DNA of 51,754 bases from Porphyromonadaceae bacterium (GCA_007280905.1 QYQM01000078.1:1-51754), one strand, 5' to 3'. Positions 1-9,867 are shown, counted from the stretch's first letter. Translations and numbers: made by a program. The notes: generated from the sequence alone by a model not told the origin.

Positions 1-85
1 CATTAACCAGTTGTGGTATCCCCATAAAGGCCCCGGTTAAAGCTGAAATTCGCAGGAAAGACCTGCGGTCGACATGTCCTTTCAT
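1..85 (-). CDS. Tat-exported protein, N-terminus only (runs off window)
   Basis: The first 28 codons of a minus-strand gene are visible; the rest lies outside the window. The peptide begins MKGHVDRRSFLRISALTG and carries a twin-arginine motif (RRSFLR) followed by a hydrophobic stretch, so the folded protein should be exported through Tat. In Bacteroidota such signals are frequent on Gfo/Idh/MocA-type oxidoreductases and some secreted hydrolases, but nothing here chooses among them. It is divergent from the sugar symporter gene, with about 150 bp between the two starts that must hold both promoters. Confidence 0.7.
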   Translation of the reverse strand, partial: MKGHVDRRSFLRISALTGAFMGIPQLVN

Positions 86-237
86 TTGGTTTGTTTTAAG
101 TTGATGGCTTAAAAATACGGTCTTCGGACGGATTCTGCAACCTTCAAGTTTTTTTTAATTACTTTTCGCTTTGATAATTAAAAGTGTATTTTTAACAATT
201 ATTATTCTATCGATTCAATAAATAAAAACTTAGAATC

Positions 238-1899
238 ATGGTTGGTTTTCATTGGTTAGACTGGACAGTGCTGGGTTTGTTCGGCCTTGCTCTTGTGGGG
301 ATTGTTGTTTGGGTCAGCAGGATGAAAGAAGAAACCTCATCTGATTATTTTCTTGCAGGCCGGGATGCCACCTGGCTGGCAATCGGGTCATCAATCTTTG
401 CATCCAATATAGGGTCGGAGCACCTGGTAGGTCTCGCGGGTGCCGGAGCTTCAACAGGGATGGCCATGGCTCATTGGGAAATGCATGGATGGCTCATCCT
501 GGTTCTTGGCTGGGTGTTTGTTCCGTTCTATGCCCGAAGTGGGGTATTTACCATGCCTGAGTTTCTCGAACGAAGGTATAATTCCGGAGCAAGGTCGCTT
601 CTGTCAATCATATCTCTGGTAAGCTATGTACTTACTAAAGTGGCCGTTACAGTATATGCCGGTGGAATAGTTTTTAAGCAGGTTCTTGGAATCGAAACCT
701 TTATGGGGATAGATTTCTTCTGGATCAGTGCGATCGGCCTGGTAGTTTTAACCGGCCTCTTTACCGTAATCGGCGGGATGAAATCGGTTTTATACACCGC
801 CATTCTCCAAACACCAGTCCTTCTGATTGGTTCGATCGTGATCCTGGTTGTAGGCCTTCATAAACTGGGCGGCTGGCATGAGCTGATGGAGATTTGCCGG
901 GCTCAGACTACTCCTCTGGGGGATTCTATGACCAGCCTGATGCGGTCGAAAAATGATCCGGATTTCCCATGGACCGGCGTTATACTGGGATCTGCCATCA
1001 TTGGGTTCTGGTATTGGTGCACAGATCAATACATTGTACAGAGGGTTCTTTCGGGCCGGGATCAGAAACAGGCTCGTCGCGGAGCAATCTTCGGAGGTTA
1101 CCTTAAACTCACACCGGTTTTTATCTTCCTGATCCCTGGAATGATAGCTTATGCATTGAACCAAAAAGGCCTCATGACCCTGACCAGTTCAGATGCTGCT
1201 TTTCCAACGATGGTTTCAAACCTTCTGCCAATCGGACTCAAGGGAGTTGTAGTCGGTGGACTGCTGGCAGCGCTGATGAGTTCACTCGCATCGCTGTTCA
1301 ATTCATCAGCAACACTATTTACGGTTGACTTCTATCAAAAATACCGCCCGGTTTCTACTGAAAAACAGCTGGTTAAGGTTGGCCGCTGGGCAACGGTTGT
1401 GGTTACGATTCTCGGCGTACTCTGGATTCCGGTAATGAAGAGTCTTGGACAAGTTCTCTACCAATATCTTCAGGATGTTCAATCGCTGCTTGCTCCGGGT
1501 ATCGCTTCGGTATTTCTGCTCGGGGTTTTCTGGAAAAGAGCCTCTGCAGCAGGCGGACTGTGGGGAATGATTGTTGGTTTCACGCTCGGGATGACCCGTC
1601 TCGGACTAAAAATCTTCTCGACTTCAATTAACCCGGATGGCTTCCTGTTTAAGACTTTCCTGGCTCCGAACTGGCTCCATTACTGCATATACTTGTTTTT
1701 CATCTGCATTGCAACCATTGTGCTGGTAAGTCTTTTTACCAAACGGGTATCTGAAGAACGCCTGGTAGGGTTGACCTATTTTTCCTCAACCCCCGAACAA
1801 CGGGCTATTACAAAAGCCAGTTATGACAAATGGGATATTATCAATTCCGTGATCATTTTATCTGTTGTTATTGGATTCTATATCTATTTCTGGAAATAA
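238..1899 (+). CDS. Sodium/solute symporter (SSS family), sugar-type
   Basis: A 553-residue inner-membrane protein with more than ten hydrophobic segments spread over its length. It looks like an SGLT-type member of the SSS family: an N-terminal helix (residues about 7-25), then the SDYFLAGR motif near 35, the SNIGSEHLVGLAG stretch near 56-68, and the family-typical IGGMKSVLYTA motif near 177. SSS carriers import sugars, polyols or organic acids with sodium. It is only 12 bp upstream of an arabinose isomerase-type gene, with a ribulokinase beyond, so a pentose such as L-arabinose is the likeliest cargo. That is inferred from context, since SSS substrate cannot be read from sequence by eye. 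Confidence 0.9.
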   Translation: MVGFHWLDWTVLGLFGLALVGIVVWVSRMKEETSSDYFLAGRDATWLAIGSSIFASNIGSEHLVGLAGAGASTGMAMAHWEMHGWLILVLGWVFVPFYARSGVFTMPEFLERRYNSGARSLLSIISLVSYVLTKVAVTVYAGGIVFKQVLGIETFMGIDFFWISAIGLVVLTGLFTVIGGMKSVLYTAILQTPVLLIGSIVILVVGLHKLGGWHELMEICRAQTTPLGDSMTSLMRSKNDPDFPWTGVILGSAIIGFWYWCTDQYIVQRVLSGRDQKQARRGAIFGGYLKLTPVFIFLIPGMIAYALNQKGLMTLTSSDAAFPTMVSNLLPIGLKGVVVGGLLAALMSSLASLFNSSATLFTVDFYQKYRPVSTEKQLVKVGRWATVVVTILGVLWIPVMKSLGQVLYQYLQDVQSLLAPGIASVFLLGVFWKRASAAGGLWGMIVGFTLGMTRLGLKIFSTSINPDGFLFKTFLAPNWLHYCIYLFFICIATIVLVSLFTKRVSEERLVGLTYFSSTPEQRAITKASYDKWDIINSVIILSVVIGFYIYFWK

Positions 1900-1911
1900 A
1901 AATTTCATCAC

Positions 1912-3312
1912 ATGTACAAATCAAGATTGCCAAAAATCGGCCTGCTGGGTATCATGCAGGAATTATACGATAAATCATTACCCGGTATAACCGCACATCA
2001 GGAAGAGTATGCACGAAACATAGTTCAGGAATTTACCGGAAAAGTTGAACTCGTTTTTCCCAGGGCAGCAAGAAACCGTGCTGATATTGAAGCCATCGTG
2101 AGTCAATTCAACATGGATTGGCTGGATGGAATCATGATCGTAATGCTCACTTACGGACCCGGAATGCGGATCGTAAGGGCATTTCAGGAAAATCATCTTC
2201 CGGTATTACTAACTAATACCCAACCTGTTCCTGAAGTAACCAGTGATTGGAACATGGACGATCTTACCTATAATCAAGGAATCCACGGCGCCCAGGATAT
2301 CTCTAACGCACTCATGAGAACCATGGGCACAGGTTATGCTATTTGTACCGGGTACTGGAAGCACGACGATTTTAAGAGCTATGTTACCGACTGGAGTCAT
2401 GCTGCTATGGCCGCTTCAGATATGAAAAGGATGAAGATTGCCGAAATCGGTAAAATGCACGACATGGGCGATACCATTTCAGATGAAGCAGCCTTTATGC
2501 GGGTGATGGGACCGGTTATCCACAAGGAATATATTGGCGAGATCCACCGGAATATGGAAAGTGTATCGATTGAAGAGATCCGCAAGGAAATGGATTTCAA
2601 CTTTAAAGCCTTTCAGGTTGATCAAGATATGCCGGAGAAAAACCACGAATATGCTGTTCGGATGTACCTGGGATTCAAAAAATTTCTGGAAGATAATAAC
2701 TATGCCGGCTTCAGCGCCCATTTCGATGTGTTCAAGGGCGATGGCCGTTTTGAGCAGATCCCTATGTATGCCGCTTCCCGCCTGATGGCCGAAGGTTATG
2801 GCTATGCCGCTGAAGGTGATACTAATACAGTAACCATGGTTGCAGCCGGTCACCGTATCCAGGAAAACGCCCATTTTACCGAGATGTACGCGATGGATTG
2901 GAAACTCGGGAGCATGCTCATGAGCCATATGGGTGAAGGTAACTATATGATTGCCCGCAAGGACAGACCTATACGGTTGGCTAACAGGGTTTTGGCCATA
3001 GGCGACCTGGAAAATCCTCCTACGTGCGTTTTCCAGGCCACACCGGGTCCGGCTACCTTCGTTTCCCTCGTACCGATCGAAGGAGAATATTTCCGGCTCG
3101 TAGTTACCTATGGTGAAATCTTAGATACACCAGTGGTTCCTTTTATCGAGATGCCCTATTTCCATTTTAAACCTGAGACTGGCGTTAATGCCTGTAACGA
3201 TGGCTGGCTTCGTTTCGGCGGCGCTCATCATCAGACATTGCATCTGGGTGATACCAGGCGTAAATGGAGGATGCTTTGTGAGATATTAGGAATAGAATAT
3301 GTTGAGGTGTAG
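1912..3312 (+). CDS. L-arabinose isomerase family protein
   Basis: A 466-residue cytoplasmic protein of the fucose/arabinose isomerase fold. Residues matching the metal-binding and catalytic set of E. coli AraA (E306, E333, H350, H450) can be placed: E301 in AAEGDT, E324 in FTEMYAMD, H339 in MSHMGEG, and the H439-H440 pair in GGAHHQTL, which parallels GPAHHTVF of AraA. The expected reaction is ketose-aldose isomerisation of L-arabinose to L-ribulose using Mn2+. It is a little shorter than AraA (500) and clearly a divergent clade, so a related sugar is possible. The ribulokinase gene downstream supports the arabinose reading. It probably shares an operon with the symporter. Confidence 0.85.
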   Translation: MYKSRLPKIGLLGIMQELYDKSLPGITAHQEEYARNIVQEFTGKVELVFPRAARNRADIEAIVSQFNMDWLDGIMIVMLTYGPGMRIVRAFQENHLPVLLTNTQPVPEVTSDWNMDDLTYNQGIHGAQDISNALMRTMGTGYAICTGYWKHDDFKSYVTDWSHAAMAASDMKRMKIAEIGKMHDMGDTISDEAAFMRVMGPVIHKEYIGEIHRNMESVSIEEIRKEMDFNFKAFQVDQDMPEKNHEYAVRMYLGFKKFLEDNNYAGFSAHFDVFKGDGRFEQIPMYAASRLMAEGYGYAAEGDTNTVTMVAAGHRIQENAHFTEMYAMDWKLGSMLMSHMGEGNYMIARKDRPIRLANRVLAIGDLENPPTCVFQATPGPATFVSLVPIEGEYFRLVVTYGEILDTPVVPFIEMPYFHFKPETGVNACNDGWLRFGGAHHQTLHLGDTRRKWRMLCEILGIEYVEV

Positions 3313-3321
3313 CAATTTATA

Positions 3322-3446
3322 AGAGGTCCCCGCTTTCGCGGGGATGACAAGGGAAATTAGTGCAGCGTGTAGAGGTCCCCGCTTTCGCGGGGATGACAAG
3401 GGAAATTAGTGCAGCGTGTAGAGGTCCCCGCTTTCGCGGGGATGAC
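3322..3446. repeat. 49-bp tandem repeat array with GC-rich hairpins (REP-like)
   Basis: A 49-bp unit starts at 3322, 3371 and 3420; the third copy is cut after about 27 bp. Each unit contains the dyad CCCCGC-TTTC-GCGGGG followed by ATGACA, so every copy can fold as a strong hairpin in RNA. The core is a repeat type seen in many genomes, which in translation gives the familiar 'PAFAGMT' / 'HPRESGD' peptides. A related hairpin pair lies at 22835-22935. The array separates the isomerase from the kinase gene and may stabilise or attenuate the mRNA between them. Confidence 0.85.
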
Positions 3447-3462
3447 AGAAAAAAATAATATT

Positions 3463-5079
3463 ATGGAAAAGTACGTTATTGGTTTGGATTTCGGGACGGA
3501 CTCGGTTAGGGCCGTAATCGTTAATGCGGGAAATGGCGAGGAAATTTCGAGTGCTGTGGCCTGGTATCCCAGGTGGAAACAGGGTCTTTATTGCAATCCT
3601 TTGAAAAACCAATACAGGCAACACCCTCAGGACTATCTGGATTCAATGACCCAGGTGATTCATGAGGCGTTAGCTTATGCTCCTGCCGGAACAGCGGGTA
3701 AAATTGCAGGCATCTCATTTGATACCACCGGATCAACACCGGTTTTTATTGATAAGGAGGGTACTCCCCTCGCCCTTCTGCCGGAATTCAGTGAGAATCC
3801 GAATGCGATGTTCATTCTCTGGAAAGATCATACCGCGGTCGCTGAAGCTGCTGAAATCAATGTCCTCTGTTCAAAATGGCCGATAGATTACTCTAAATAT
3901 GAAGGAGGGATCTATTCTTCGGAATGGGTTTGGGCTAAAACATTACATGTGCTCCGGGAAGATCAGGCTGTGAGGAAGGCTGCCTATTCCTGGGTAGAGC
4001 ATTGCGACTGGATGCCTGCCATCCTCACCGGAAAAACCATTCCTGAGGAGGTGATCAGGAGCCGCTGTGCAGCTGGCCACAAAGCCATGTGGCACGAGGA
4101 TTTCGGTGGTTTGCCCTCGGAGGAGTTTCTCTCCGCGCTGGATCCACTGTTAACCTCCTTCCGGAAAAGATTATTCACCCATACCTTTCCGGCAGACTAT
4201 AAAGTAGGGTATCTTACTCCAGAATGGTCTGAAAAACTTGGGTTGACTGGCGAAGTATTTATAGCAGCTGGTGCTTTCGACGCCCACATAGGTGCCGTTG
4301 GAGGAGGTATTAAACCCTTTTCTCTGCTTAGGGTAATGGGAACCTCCACCTGCGATATGCTTATTGCTCCGTATGAAGATATGAAAGGGAAACTGGTACG
4401 CGGGATTTGCGGCCAGGTGGATGGATCCATTGTTCCCGGAATGATCGGACTGGAAGCCGGACAATCCGCGTTCGGCGATGTGTATGCCTGGTTTAAGAAA
4501 ATGATCAGTTGGCCTTTACAATATGTTTCTGATCCGTTGGAAGGCGAAAGAATCAGTGATATGATTCTCGCCAAACTTACTGAACAAGCATTGCTGCTGC
4601 CTGATGATGATACCATTCCGGTGGCTACTGATTGGTTTAACGGACGTCGCACCCCGGATGCGGATCAAACTGTGACTGCAACCGTTTCAGGGTTAACCCT
4701 TGGTACCGATGCGCCAATGCTCTTTAAATCCCTGGTTGAAGCTACGGCATTCGGAAGCCGGGCCATTGCTGAACGATTTGCAGATGAAGGCGTTCCCATT
4801 AGCGAGGTTATTGCGATCGGTGGTGTTGCCAGGAAATCACCCTTTGTGATGCAAACCCTTGCTGATGTAATGAATACTGACATTAAGGTTTCAACAGCCG
4901 ACCAGGCTTGTGCCCTCGGTGCCGCCATGTTTGCCGCCACTGCTGCAGGGATCTATCCAAAAGTTGAGGACGCAATGGCAGCCATGGAGCAAGGGTTCGA
5001 TATCACCTACCATCCTGATCCGGAAAAGGTGGCCTATTATGATCTGAAATACAGAAAATATAAGGCGTTGGCTGTCTGA
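3463..5079 (+). CDS. araB: Ribulokinase (FGGY family)
   Basis: A 538-residue FGGY carbohydrate kinase. The N-terminal phosphate-1 loop reads VIGLDFGTDSVRAVIV (residues 4-19); the middle has GAFDAHIGAVGGG; the C-terminal ATP-domain motifs GGVARKSPFVMQTLAD and QACALGAAMFAA follow. Length fits bacterial ribulokinases (about 540-570). It phosphorylates L-ribulose with ATP, the step after arabinose isomerase. I start it at the ATG of MEKYVIGLDFG because an earlier in-frame ATG at 3409 would add 18 residues encoded by the hairpin repeat, not by the kinase fold. Neighbouring isomerase and symporter support an arabinose operon; another FGGY substrate cannot be fully excluded. Confidence 0.88.
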   Translation: MEKYVIGLDFGTDSVRAVIVNAGNGEEISSAVAWYPRWKQGLYCNPLKNQYRQHPQDYLDSMTQVIHEALAYAPAGTAGKIAGISFDTTGSTPVFIDKEGTPLALLPEFSENPNAMFILWKDHTAVAEAAEINVLCSKWPIDYSKYEGGIYSSEWVWAKTLHVLREDQAVRKAAYSWVEHCDWMPAILTGKTIPEEVIRSRCAAGHKAMWHEDFGGLPSEEFLSALDPLLTSFRKRLFTHTFPADYKVGYLTPEWSEKLGLTGEVFIAAGAFDAHIGAVGGGIKPFSLLRVMGTSTCDMLIAPYEDMKGKLVRGICGQVDGSIVPGMIGLEAGQSAFGDVYAWFKKMISWPLQYVSDPLEGERISDMILAKLTEQALLLPDDDTIPVATDWFNGRRTPDADQTVTATVSGLTLGTDAPMLFKSLVEATAFGSRAIAERFADEGVPISEVIAIGGVARKSPFVMQTLADVMNTDIKVSTADQACALGAAMFAATAAGIYPKVEDAMAAMEQGFDITYHPDPEKVAYYDLKYRKYKALAV

Positions 5080-5162
5080 AGATCCCATATTGATCATACA
5101 GTCTTAAAGTCGATGGGGGTTTTTTGAAACATTTGGTGGATTGGACATGACCAATTCCTCTC

Positions 5163-5193
5163 TTTGCTATGAAAAGCAAATATCGTATCTTTC
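5163..5193 (+). promoter_or_regulatory. Candidate Bacteroidota promoter (TTTG-N19-TATCTTTC)
   Basis: TTTG at 5163-5166 and TATCTTTC at 5186-5193 are separated by exactly 19 bp. This fits the Bacteroides primary sigma consensus (TTTG, 19-21 bp, TAnnTTTG) in all but the last base. Transcription would begin near 5200, giving the HTCS gene a leader of about 115 nt. No transcript data are available, so this is a sequence match only. Confidence 0.5.
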
Positions 5194-5213
5194 ACCCTTT
5201 AAACAGTAGGATT

Positions 5214-5311
5214 ATGGAAAAGATATGAAACATACCGATTGACAAACTGGTTGAATCACCCTACCAGGGCCGGCTGGTTAGAAAACAACCTCCATCTTAT
5301 GCGAGTTAAAC
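5214..5311 (+). other. Degenerate leader reading frame before the HTCS gene
   Basis: An ATG follows the candidate promoter but meets TGA after four codons (MEKI-stop). The same frame then continues open through IPIDKLVESPYQGRLV to a stop just before the HTCS start. The stretch has coding-like composition and loosely recalls the start of ParB-like proteins, but is far too short to assign. It may be a gene relic, a leader peptide or chance. Confidence 0.2.
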
Positions 5312-5314
5312 AAT

Positions 5315-8300
5315 TTGAATATTTCCAGAGTTTCAGTCATGAATTACTCATCTTCTAAAAATCCTTCTTATTTACTATTATTCTTCATTTATATATTTGC
5401 CACTTCGCTCAGTGCGCAAAAGGTTTCGGATTTTTATGATATCAAATTCCGGAAATTATCCACCGACGATATATTGCCATCTAATATTATTGCTGGTGTT
5501 GTTCAGGATAAAAATGGATTTATCTGGATCGGCACCTCCAACGGATTAGCCAGGTATGATGGGGTTAAAGTTAAACTATTTCAAAATATACAATCTGACA
5601 GCACCAGTCTTCCCAACAACCTGATAAAAGATATACAAATTGATTCAAATGGAATATTATGGCTTGGCACAGCAAATGGGATGGTTAAGTTTGATCCTTC
5701 CAGAGAGAAATTTACTGATTTACACCAGCATGCAAATCTTTCTAAATTACGTGGCTATTATGCACGCATATATTTAGATGATAAGGCAAGATTGAGTTGT
5801 TGGGATATGTATTCCAAATCATATATTATAATAGATACAAAAACTGATAGTTTACTAGCAATTTTTAATGAAGCGACAATCGGCAAGCAATATTGGATTA
5901 CAGGCGATAAAAGACTTTTTTTTGTTGATCAGGATGACTTCTGGATTGTTGCAAATGGGAGCGAACTAATTGTTGTTCATTTGCAAAACAATCAGATTTC
6001 AACCCGCAGCATTAGCAAAAATGTAAATCAGGATCTTTCAGCACCCGGTACTTTCAGCTATTTATTTAAGGATACAAAAGGGATCATCTACTGCGCCAGG
6101 AACGGGCTTTATGTTTTGCCGGAACAAAAGAAAAGCACTTTTGATTTTGAATTTGTTGATCTCTTTAATGGGCAAAAACCCAACCCTGGAACTGAATTTT
6201 TAATTTCAAGCATTACTGAAGATAAAGAGGGAATGATATGGGTATCTATTGTAAATCAAGGTCTCAGGAAATATAATCCGCAAACAAAAGAAATCATTGA
6301 ATTTAAGACAAAATCAAAGAATTATACCGGGATTAAATCGACAAATGCGTATTTTTTAATTGATATTGCATACAATCTTTGGGCTGTCCACAATAATGGT
6401 ATATTGCAATTATTCGATTATAGAATAAAGGATTTCATCGAATTCAAACACGAATCTGGAAATCCGACTTCCATTGCACCTGACATCTACAGTGATGTAA
6501 TATCAGGAAAAATGACATTAGATTTATCCGGAAACTACTGGTTACCAACTCAAGGGACAGGACTTGTCCATTTCTCATTAAGAAAAACAAAATTTCCTGT
6601 CATTAAAAATCTGCCTAACAATCCTAATAGTTTATCTTCCAACGGTATTTGGGGTATTTACGAGGATAATAAAAGCCTCCTGTGGGTAGGTGCCAAAAAC
6701 TCAGGATTGAATATAGTTGATATGAATACAGGTTCAGTTTTTCAATATCTTACTAACTCTAAACCGGAATTTAGCGGATTCGATATATGTACCGGCTTTT
6801 TGCAAACCTCCGACAATGAATATTGGGTGGGAAGCATTCCTTTGCGACGGTTCCTATTTGATCATAAAACTCACTCTATGAAATTGCTTAATGAATTCAA
6901 GCAGGATAATAGCGATCCAACCAGCCTTCTCGGATGGGTAACCACAGATATTTTCAAAGATAGCAAAGGTGATATTTGGGTGTCAACTTTTGATGGATTA
7001 AACCTTTATCAGAAGCCGGAAAAAAATCATCCTGACGGGTTTTTTCAGCATTACCTCAAAAATGATAACCGTGCTACTTCCATTGCTAATGATCAGGTTT
7101 GGCATATTATGGAAGACGACAAAAGGCGACTTTGGATTTCCACCGCAGACGGGCTAAGTTGCATGAATGCTGAACGCACCCAAACCACCAACTATTATCA
7201 CAACCCGCCAGACCTCCTTTCCCTTTCATCCTCTAATGTGAAATGCACCATGCAGGACAGTAAAGGGCGTATATGGATTGCCACCGAGGGTGGTGGATTG
7301 ATCAGGTTTGTCGAAAATGAAAATCGCTTTGCAGATTACAATAAATCAACCGGGTTTCCATCCAATAATATCTTTGCGGTATTTGAAGACCATTCCGGTA
7401 ACTTATGGATGAGTTCAACTGATGGAATTATCAGGTTTACCGTCGAAACTAATCAAACGTACACATTCACCGCAGAAGACGGCTTGCAGTCGAAGCAATT
7501 CGTGGCCGGCTCATTTTTTCAGAACCCGGTTACGGGGAAAATATATTTTGGCGGCGACCATGGCATTAACCATTTTTATCCCGATTCTATCCAATTATCA
7601 ACCTTTGTGCCCAAAATTGTTTTCGAATCATTAAAGATTTTCAATAATGAAATAGAAGTAAAAAAAGAATATAATGGTAACATATTCCTCACCCGGGCTA
7701 TTTCCAATACAGAAAAATTAATACTAAGCTTCAGGCAAAACGTTTTTTCAATAGAATTTGCGGCCCTGGATTTCTCATCAGCCAAAAATATCCGGTATGC
7801 CTATATGCTTGAAGGCGCCAATGAAAATTGGATAGAAACTGATGCGGAAAATAAAATACTGAATTATACAAACCTTGCTCCGGGCGACTATAAACTAAAA
7901 GTAAAATCCACCAATGCCGACGGCGTATGGTGCGACAATACAAAAACATTAACAATTATCGTTACACCCCCTTGGTGGAACTCCTGGTTGTTTAGATTGT
8001 TTTTTCTGGTTGTTCTGACCACCGGAATAATAACATTTTTAAGGTTACGAATAAATTTTCTTAAGAATAAAAATTTAGAATTAGAGAGTAAAGTCAAAAA
8101 CCGGACCCTTGAATTGCAGAATGCAAATGCTTTGCTGGAAGAAAAAAATGAGAAAATTTTAAACCAAAACGAGGAAATCAAAGCACATCAGAAAGAAATT
8201 ATTGCCCAATCCGAGCATTTACATCATGTTGACCAGCAAAAACTTCAGTTTTTAACCAATATCTCGCACGAATTCAGGACTCCTTTAACCCTGATTTTGG

Positions 8301-9835
8301 GGCCAGCTGAAAAACTCATTGATCAGGAAAGCACCTTAGCTGCGTCAAGAAAATCATCACTGTATAAGATGATTCAGCGAAACTCCATGCGGATGTTGCG
8401 ACTGGTGAATCAGGTTCTGGATATTAGCAAGGTTGAAGCCGACGAAATGAAGATTCAAATTACCAGCGGTGATGTCATACAGCACATTGAGCCAATCTTC
8501 GATTCTTTTATGTTTATCGCTGAACGCAAATCAATTACGTATAATTTTAGCAAAAATGCTGATTCTGTTATTGCCTGTTTTGATGCAGATAAAGTGGAAA
8601 AAATTATCTATAACCTGTTATCCAATGCATTCAAATTTACCAATCCCGGGGGCAAAATAGATGTATCAGTAGAAGCCAGTTATATTGATGGAACCACTTC
8701 GGAAGGCAAAGAGGTTGTTATTAAAGTAGAAGATAATGGTATTGGTATTCCCGAAGAACAGATCAAACACATTTTCGATAGGTTCTATCAGGTAAAAAGT
8801 AATGTCATAAAAGGAACCGGAATAGGGCTCGCATTAACCCGTGACTTGGTTTCATTACTTAAAGGATCGATTCAGGTTAAGAGTGTATTGAACAAAGGCA
8901 CATGCTTTACGGTAATGCTTCCTGTATCTAAAGAAAAGTTTATAAACCAGGAAATTGCAGTTGAGCCTCAACACAGCAAAGTTGATATACTCAATATGGC
9001 CTTATTCCAAAACAGGGAGCAGGATGATGAAACACAAGGCGGGTCGTCAAACGCTAACATCGATAAAAAATCAAAGCTCCCTATTATATTGATAGTTGAA
9101 GATCATTATGATATGCGTAAATTCCTGGTTGACGAATTGAGCACAGAATATCAAATTGTTGAAGCTTCTGATGGTGCTAAGGGAATAGAATTGGCATTGG
9201 AAAAAATACCAGACTTAATTATAAGTGATTTGATGATGCCTTTGGTTGATGGTTTAACTTTGATCAACACGCTAAAGAAAGACAAGCATACCTCGCACAT
9301 ACCGATTATTCTGCTCACAGCGAAAGTAAACGAAGAATCAAGAACAGAAGGATATGAAACAGGCGCCGACAGCTATATATCCAAACCATTTCAAATGCCG
9401 GTTTTACATGCAAGAATTAAAAATCTATTACAGATCAGAAAAACACTCCGACAGCGCTACTCCAGTGAAATTATGATTGAGCCCAAAGATATTGTGTTTA
9501 ATTCCGCCGATGAGCACCTGTTAACAAAGGCTATAGAAATTATCGAGCAAAATTCGAAAAATGAGAATTTCAATGTGGAAAAATTAGCTCTCGCTTTAGG
9601 AATTCACCGGGTGCAGTTGTCCAGGAAATTTCTGGCCTTAACCAATGAAAACATAAGCGATTTTATCAGAATAACCCGATTAAAGAAGGCAGCTAAATTA
9701 TTACTGGCAAAGAAGTATTCAATATCTGAAGTCTGCTATCAGGTTGGGTTTAAAGACCCGGCCCATTTCACCCGTGTCTTTAGTAAACAGTTTAGCATCA
9801 CTCCGCGTCAGTATATCGAGGAAAACAACAATTGA
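5315..9835 (+). CDS. Hybrid two-component system sensor/regulator (HTCS)
   Basis: A 1506-residue one-protein signalling system. In order: a signal peptide or anchor (about 1-35); a periplasmic two-blade propeller sensor of Reg_prop repeats with many W-[IV]-G/S-T-x-x-G-L units (e.g. FIWIGTSNGLARYDG near 70, RRLWISTADGLS near 605); a Y_Y_Y domain (about 810-880); a membrane helix (about 890-910); a coiled-coil; HisKA with the phospho-acceptor H985 in NISHEFRTPLT; a HATPase with DNGIGIPEEQ and GTGIGLAL; a receiver with phospho-acceptor D1305 in ISDLMMP and K in SKPF; and a C-terminal AraC-type HTH ending FSITPRQYIEE. HTCS proteins bind an oligosaccharide in the periplasm and switch on the adjacent PUL. 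It sits directly upstream of susC, the usual layout. Confidence 0.95.
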   Translation: MNISRVSVMNYSSSKNPSYLLLFFIYIFATSLSAQKVSDFYDIKFRKLSTDDILPSNIIAGVVQDKNGFIWIGTSNGLARYDGVKVKLFQNIQSDSTSLPNNLIKDIQIDSNGILWLGTANGMVKFDPSREKFTDLHQHANLSKLRGYYARIYLDDKARLSCWDMYSKSYIIIDTKTDSLLAIFNEATIGKQYWITGDKRLFFVDQDDFWIVANGSELIVVHLQNNQISTRSISKNVNQDLSAPGTFSYLFKDTKGIIYCARNGLYVLPEQKKSTFDFEFVDLFNGQKPNPGTEFLISSITEDKEGMIWVSIVNQGLRKYNPQTKEIIEFKTKSKNYTGIKSTNAYFLIDIAYNLWAVHNNGILQLFDYRIKDFIEFKHESGNPTSIAPDIYSDVISGKMTLDLSGNYWLPTQGTGLVHFSLRKTKFPVIKNLPNNPNSLSSNGIWGIYEDNKSLLWVGAKNSGLNIVDMNTGSVFQYLTNSKPEFSGFDICTGFLQTSDNEYWVGSIPLRRFLFDHKTHSMKLLNEFKQDNSDPTSLLGWVTTDIFKDSKGDIWVSTFDGLNLYQKPEKNHPDGFFQHYLKNDNRATSIANDQVWHIMEDDKRRLWISTADGLSCMNAERTQTTNYYHNPPDLLSLSSSNVKCTMQDSKGRIWIATEGGGLIRFVENENRFADYNKSTGFPSNNIFAVFEDHSGNLWMSSTDGIIRFTVETNQTYTFTAEDGLQSKQFVAGSFFQNPVTGKIYFGGDHGINHFYPDSIQLSTFVPKIVFESLKIFNNEIEVKKEYNGNIFLTRAISNTEKLILSFRQNVFSIEFAALDFSSAKNIRYAYMLEGANENWIETDAENKILNYTNLAPGDYKLKVKSTNADGVWCDNTKTLTIIVTPPWWNSWLFRLFFLVVLTTGIITFLRLRINFLKNKNLELESKVKNRTLELQNANALLEEKNEKILNQNEEIKAHQKEIIAQSEHLHHVDQQKLQFLTNISHEFRTPLTLILGPAEKLIDQESTLAASRKSSLYKMIQRNSMRMLRLVNQVLDISKVEADEMKIQITSGDVIQHIEPIFDSFMFIAERKSITYNFSKNADSVIACFDADKVEKIIYNLLSNAFKFTNPGGKIDVSVEASYIDGTTSEGKEVVIKVEDNGIGIPEEQIKHIFDRFYQVKSNVIKGTGIGLALTRDLVSLLKGSIQVKSVLNKGTCFTVMLPVSKEKFINQEIAVEPQHSKVDILNMALFQNREQDDETQGGSSNANIDKKSKLPIILIVEDHYDMRKFLVDELSTEYQIVEASDGAKGIELALEKIPDLIISDLMMPLVDGLTLINTLKKDKHTSHIPIILLTAKVNEESRTEGYETGADSYISKPFQMPVLHARIKNLLQIRKTLRQRYSSEIMIEPKDIVFNSADEHLLTKAIEIIEQNSKNENFNVEKLALALGIHRVQLSRKFLALTNENISDFIRITRLKKAAKLLLAKKYSISEVCYQVGFKDPAHFTRVFSKQFSITPRQYIEENNN

Positions 9836-9867
9836 TTTTTCTGTTTTATTACGACTGGGACAAAAAA

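Noticed and set aside
170-194. Promoter TTTG/TATTTTTA before the symporter
   Set aside because: The boxes are only 13 bp apart, well below the 19-21 bp needed.
790-1164. 124-residue minus-strand protein
   Set aside because: It is a shadow of the sodium/solute symporter; the plus-strand protein has continuous family features.
3322-3446. Possible CRISPR array
   Set aside because: The 49-bp unit repeats in full without unique spacers, and no cas gene is near; it is a tandem hairpin repeat.
3409-3462. Earlier ATG for the ribulokinase
   Set aside because: The extra residues are encoded by the hairpin repeat, and the kinase fold starts at the ATG at 3463.
5214-5311. ParB-like gene remnant
   Set aside because: Resemblance is limited to a few residues after an in-frame stop; too short to claim a family.
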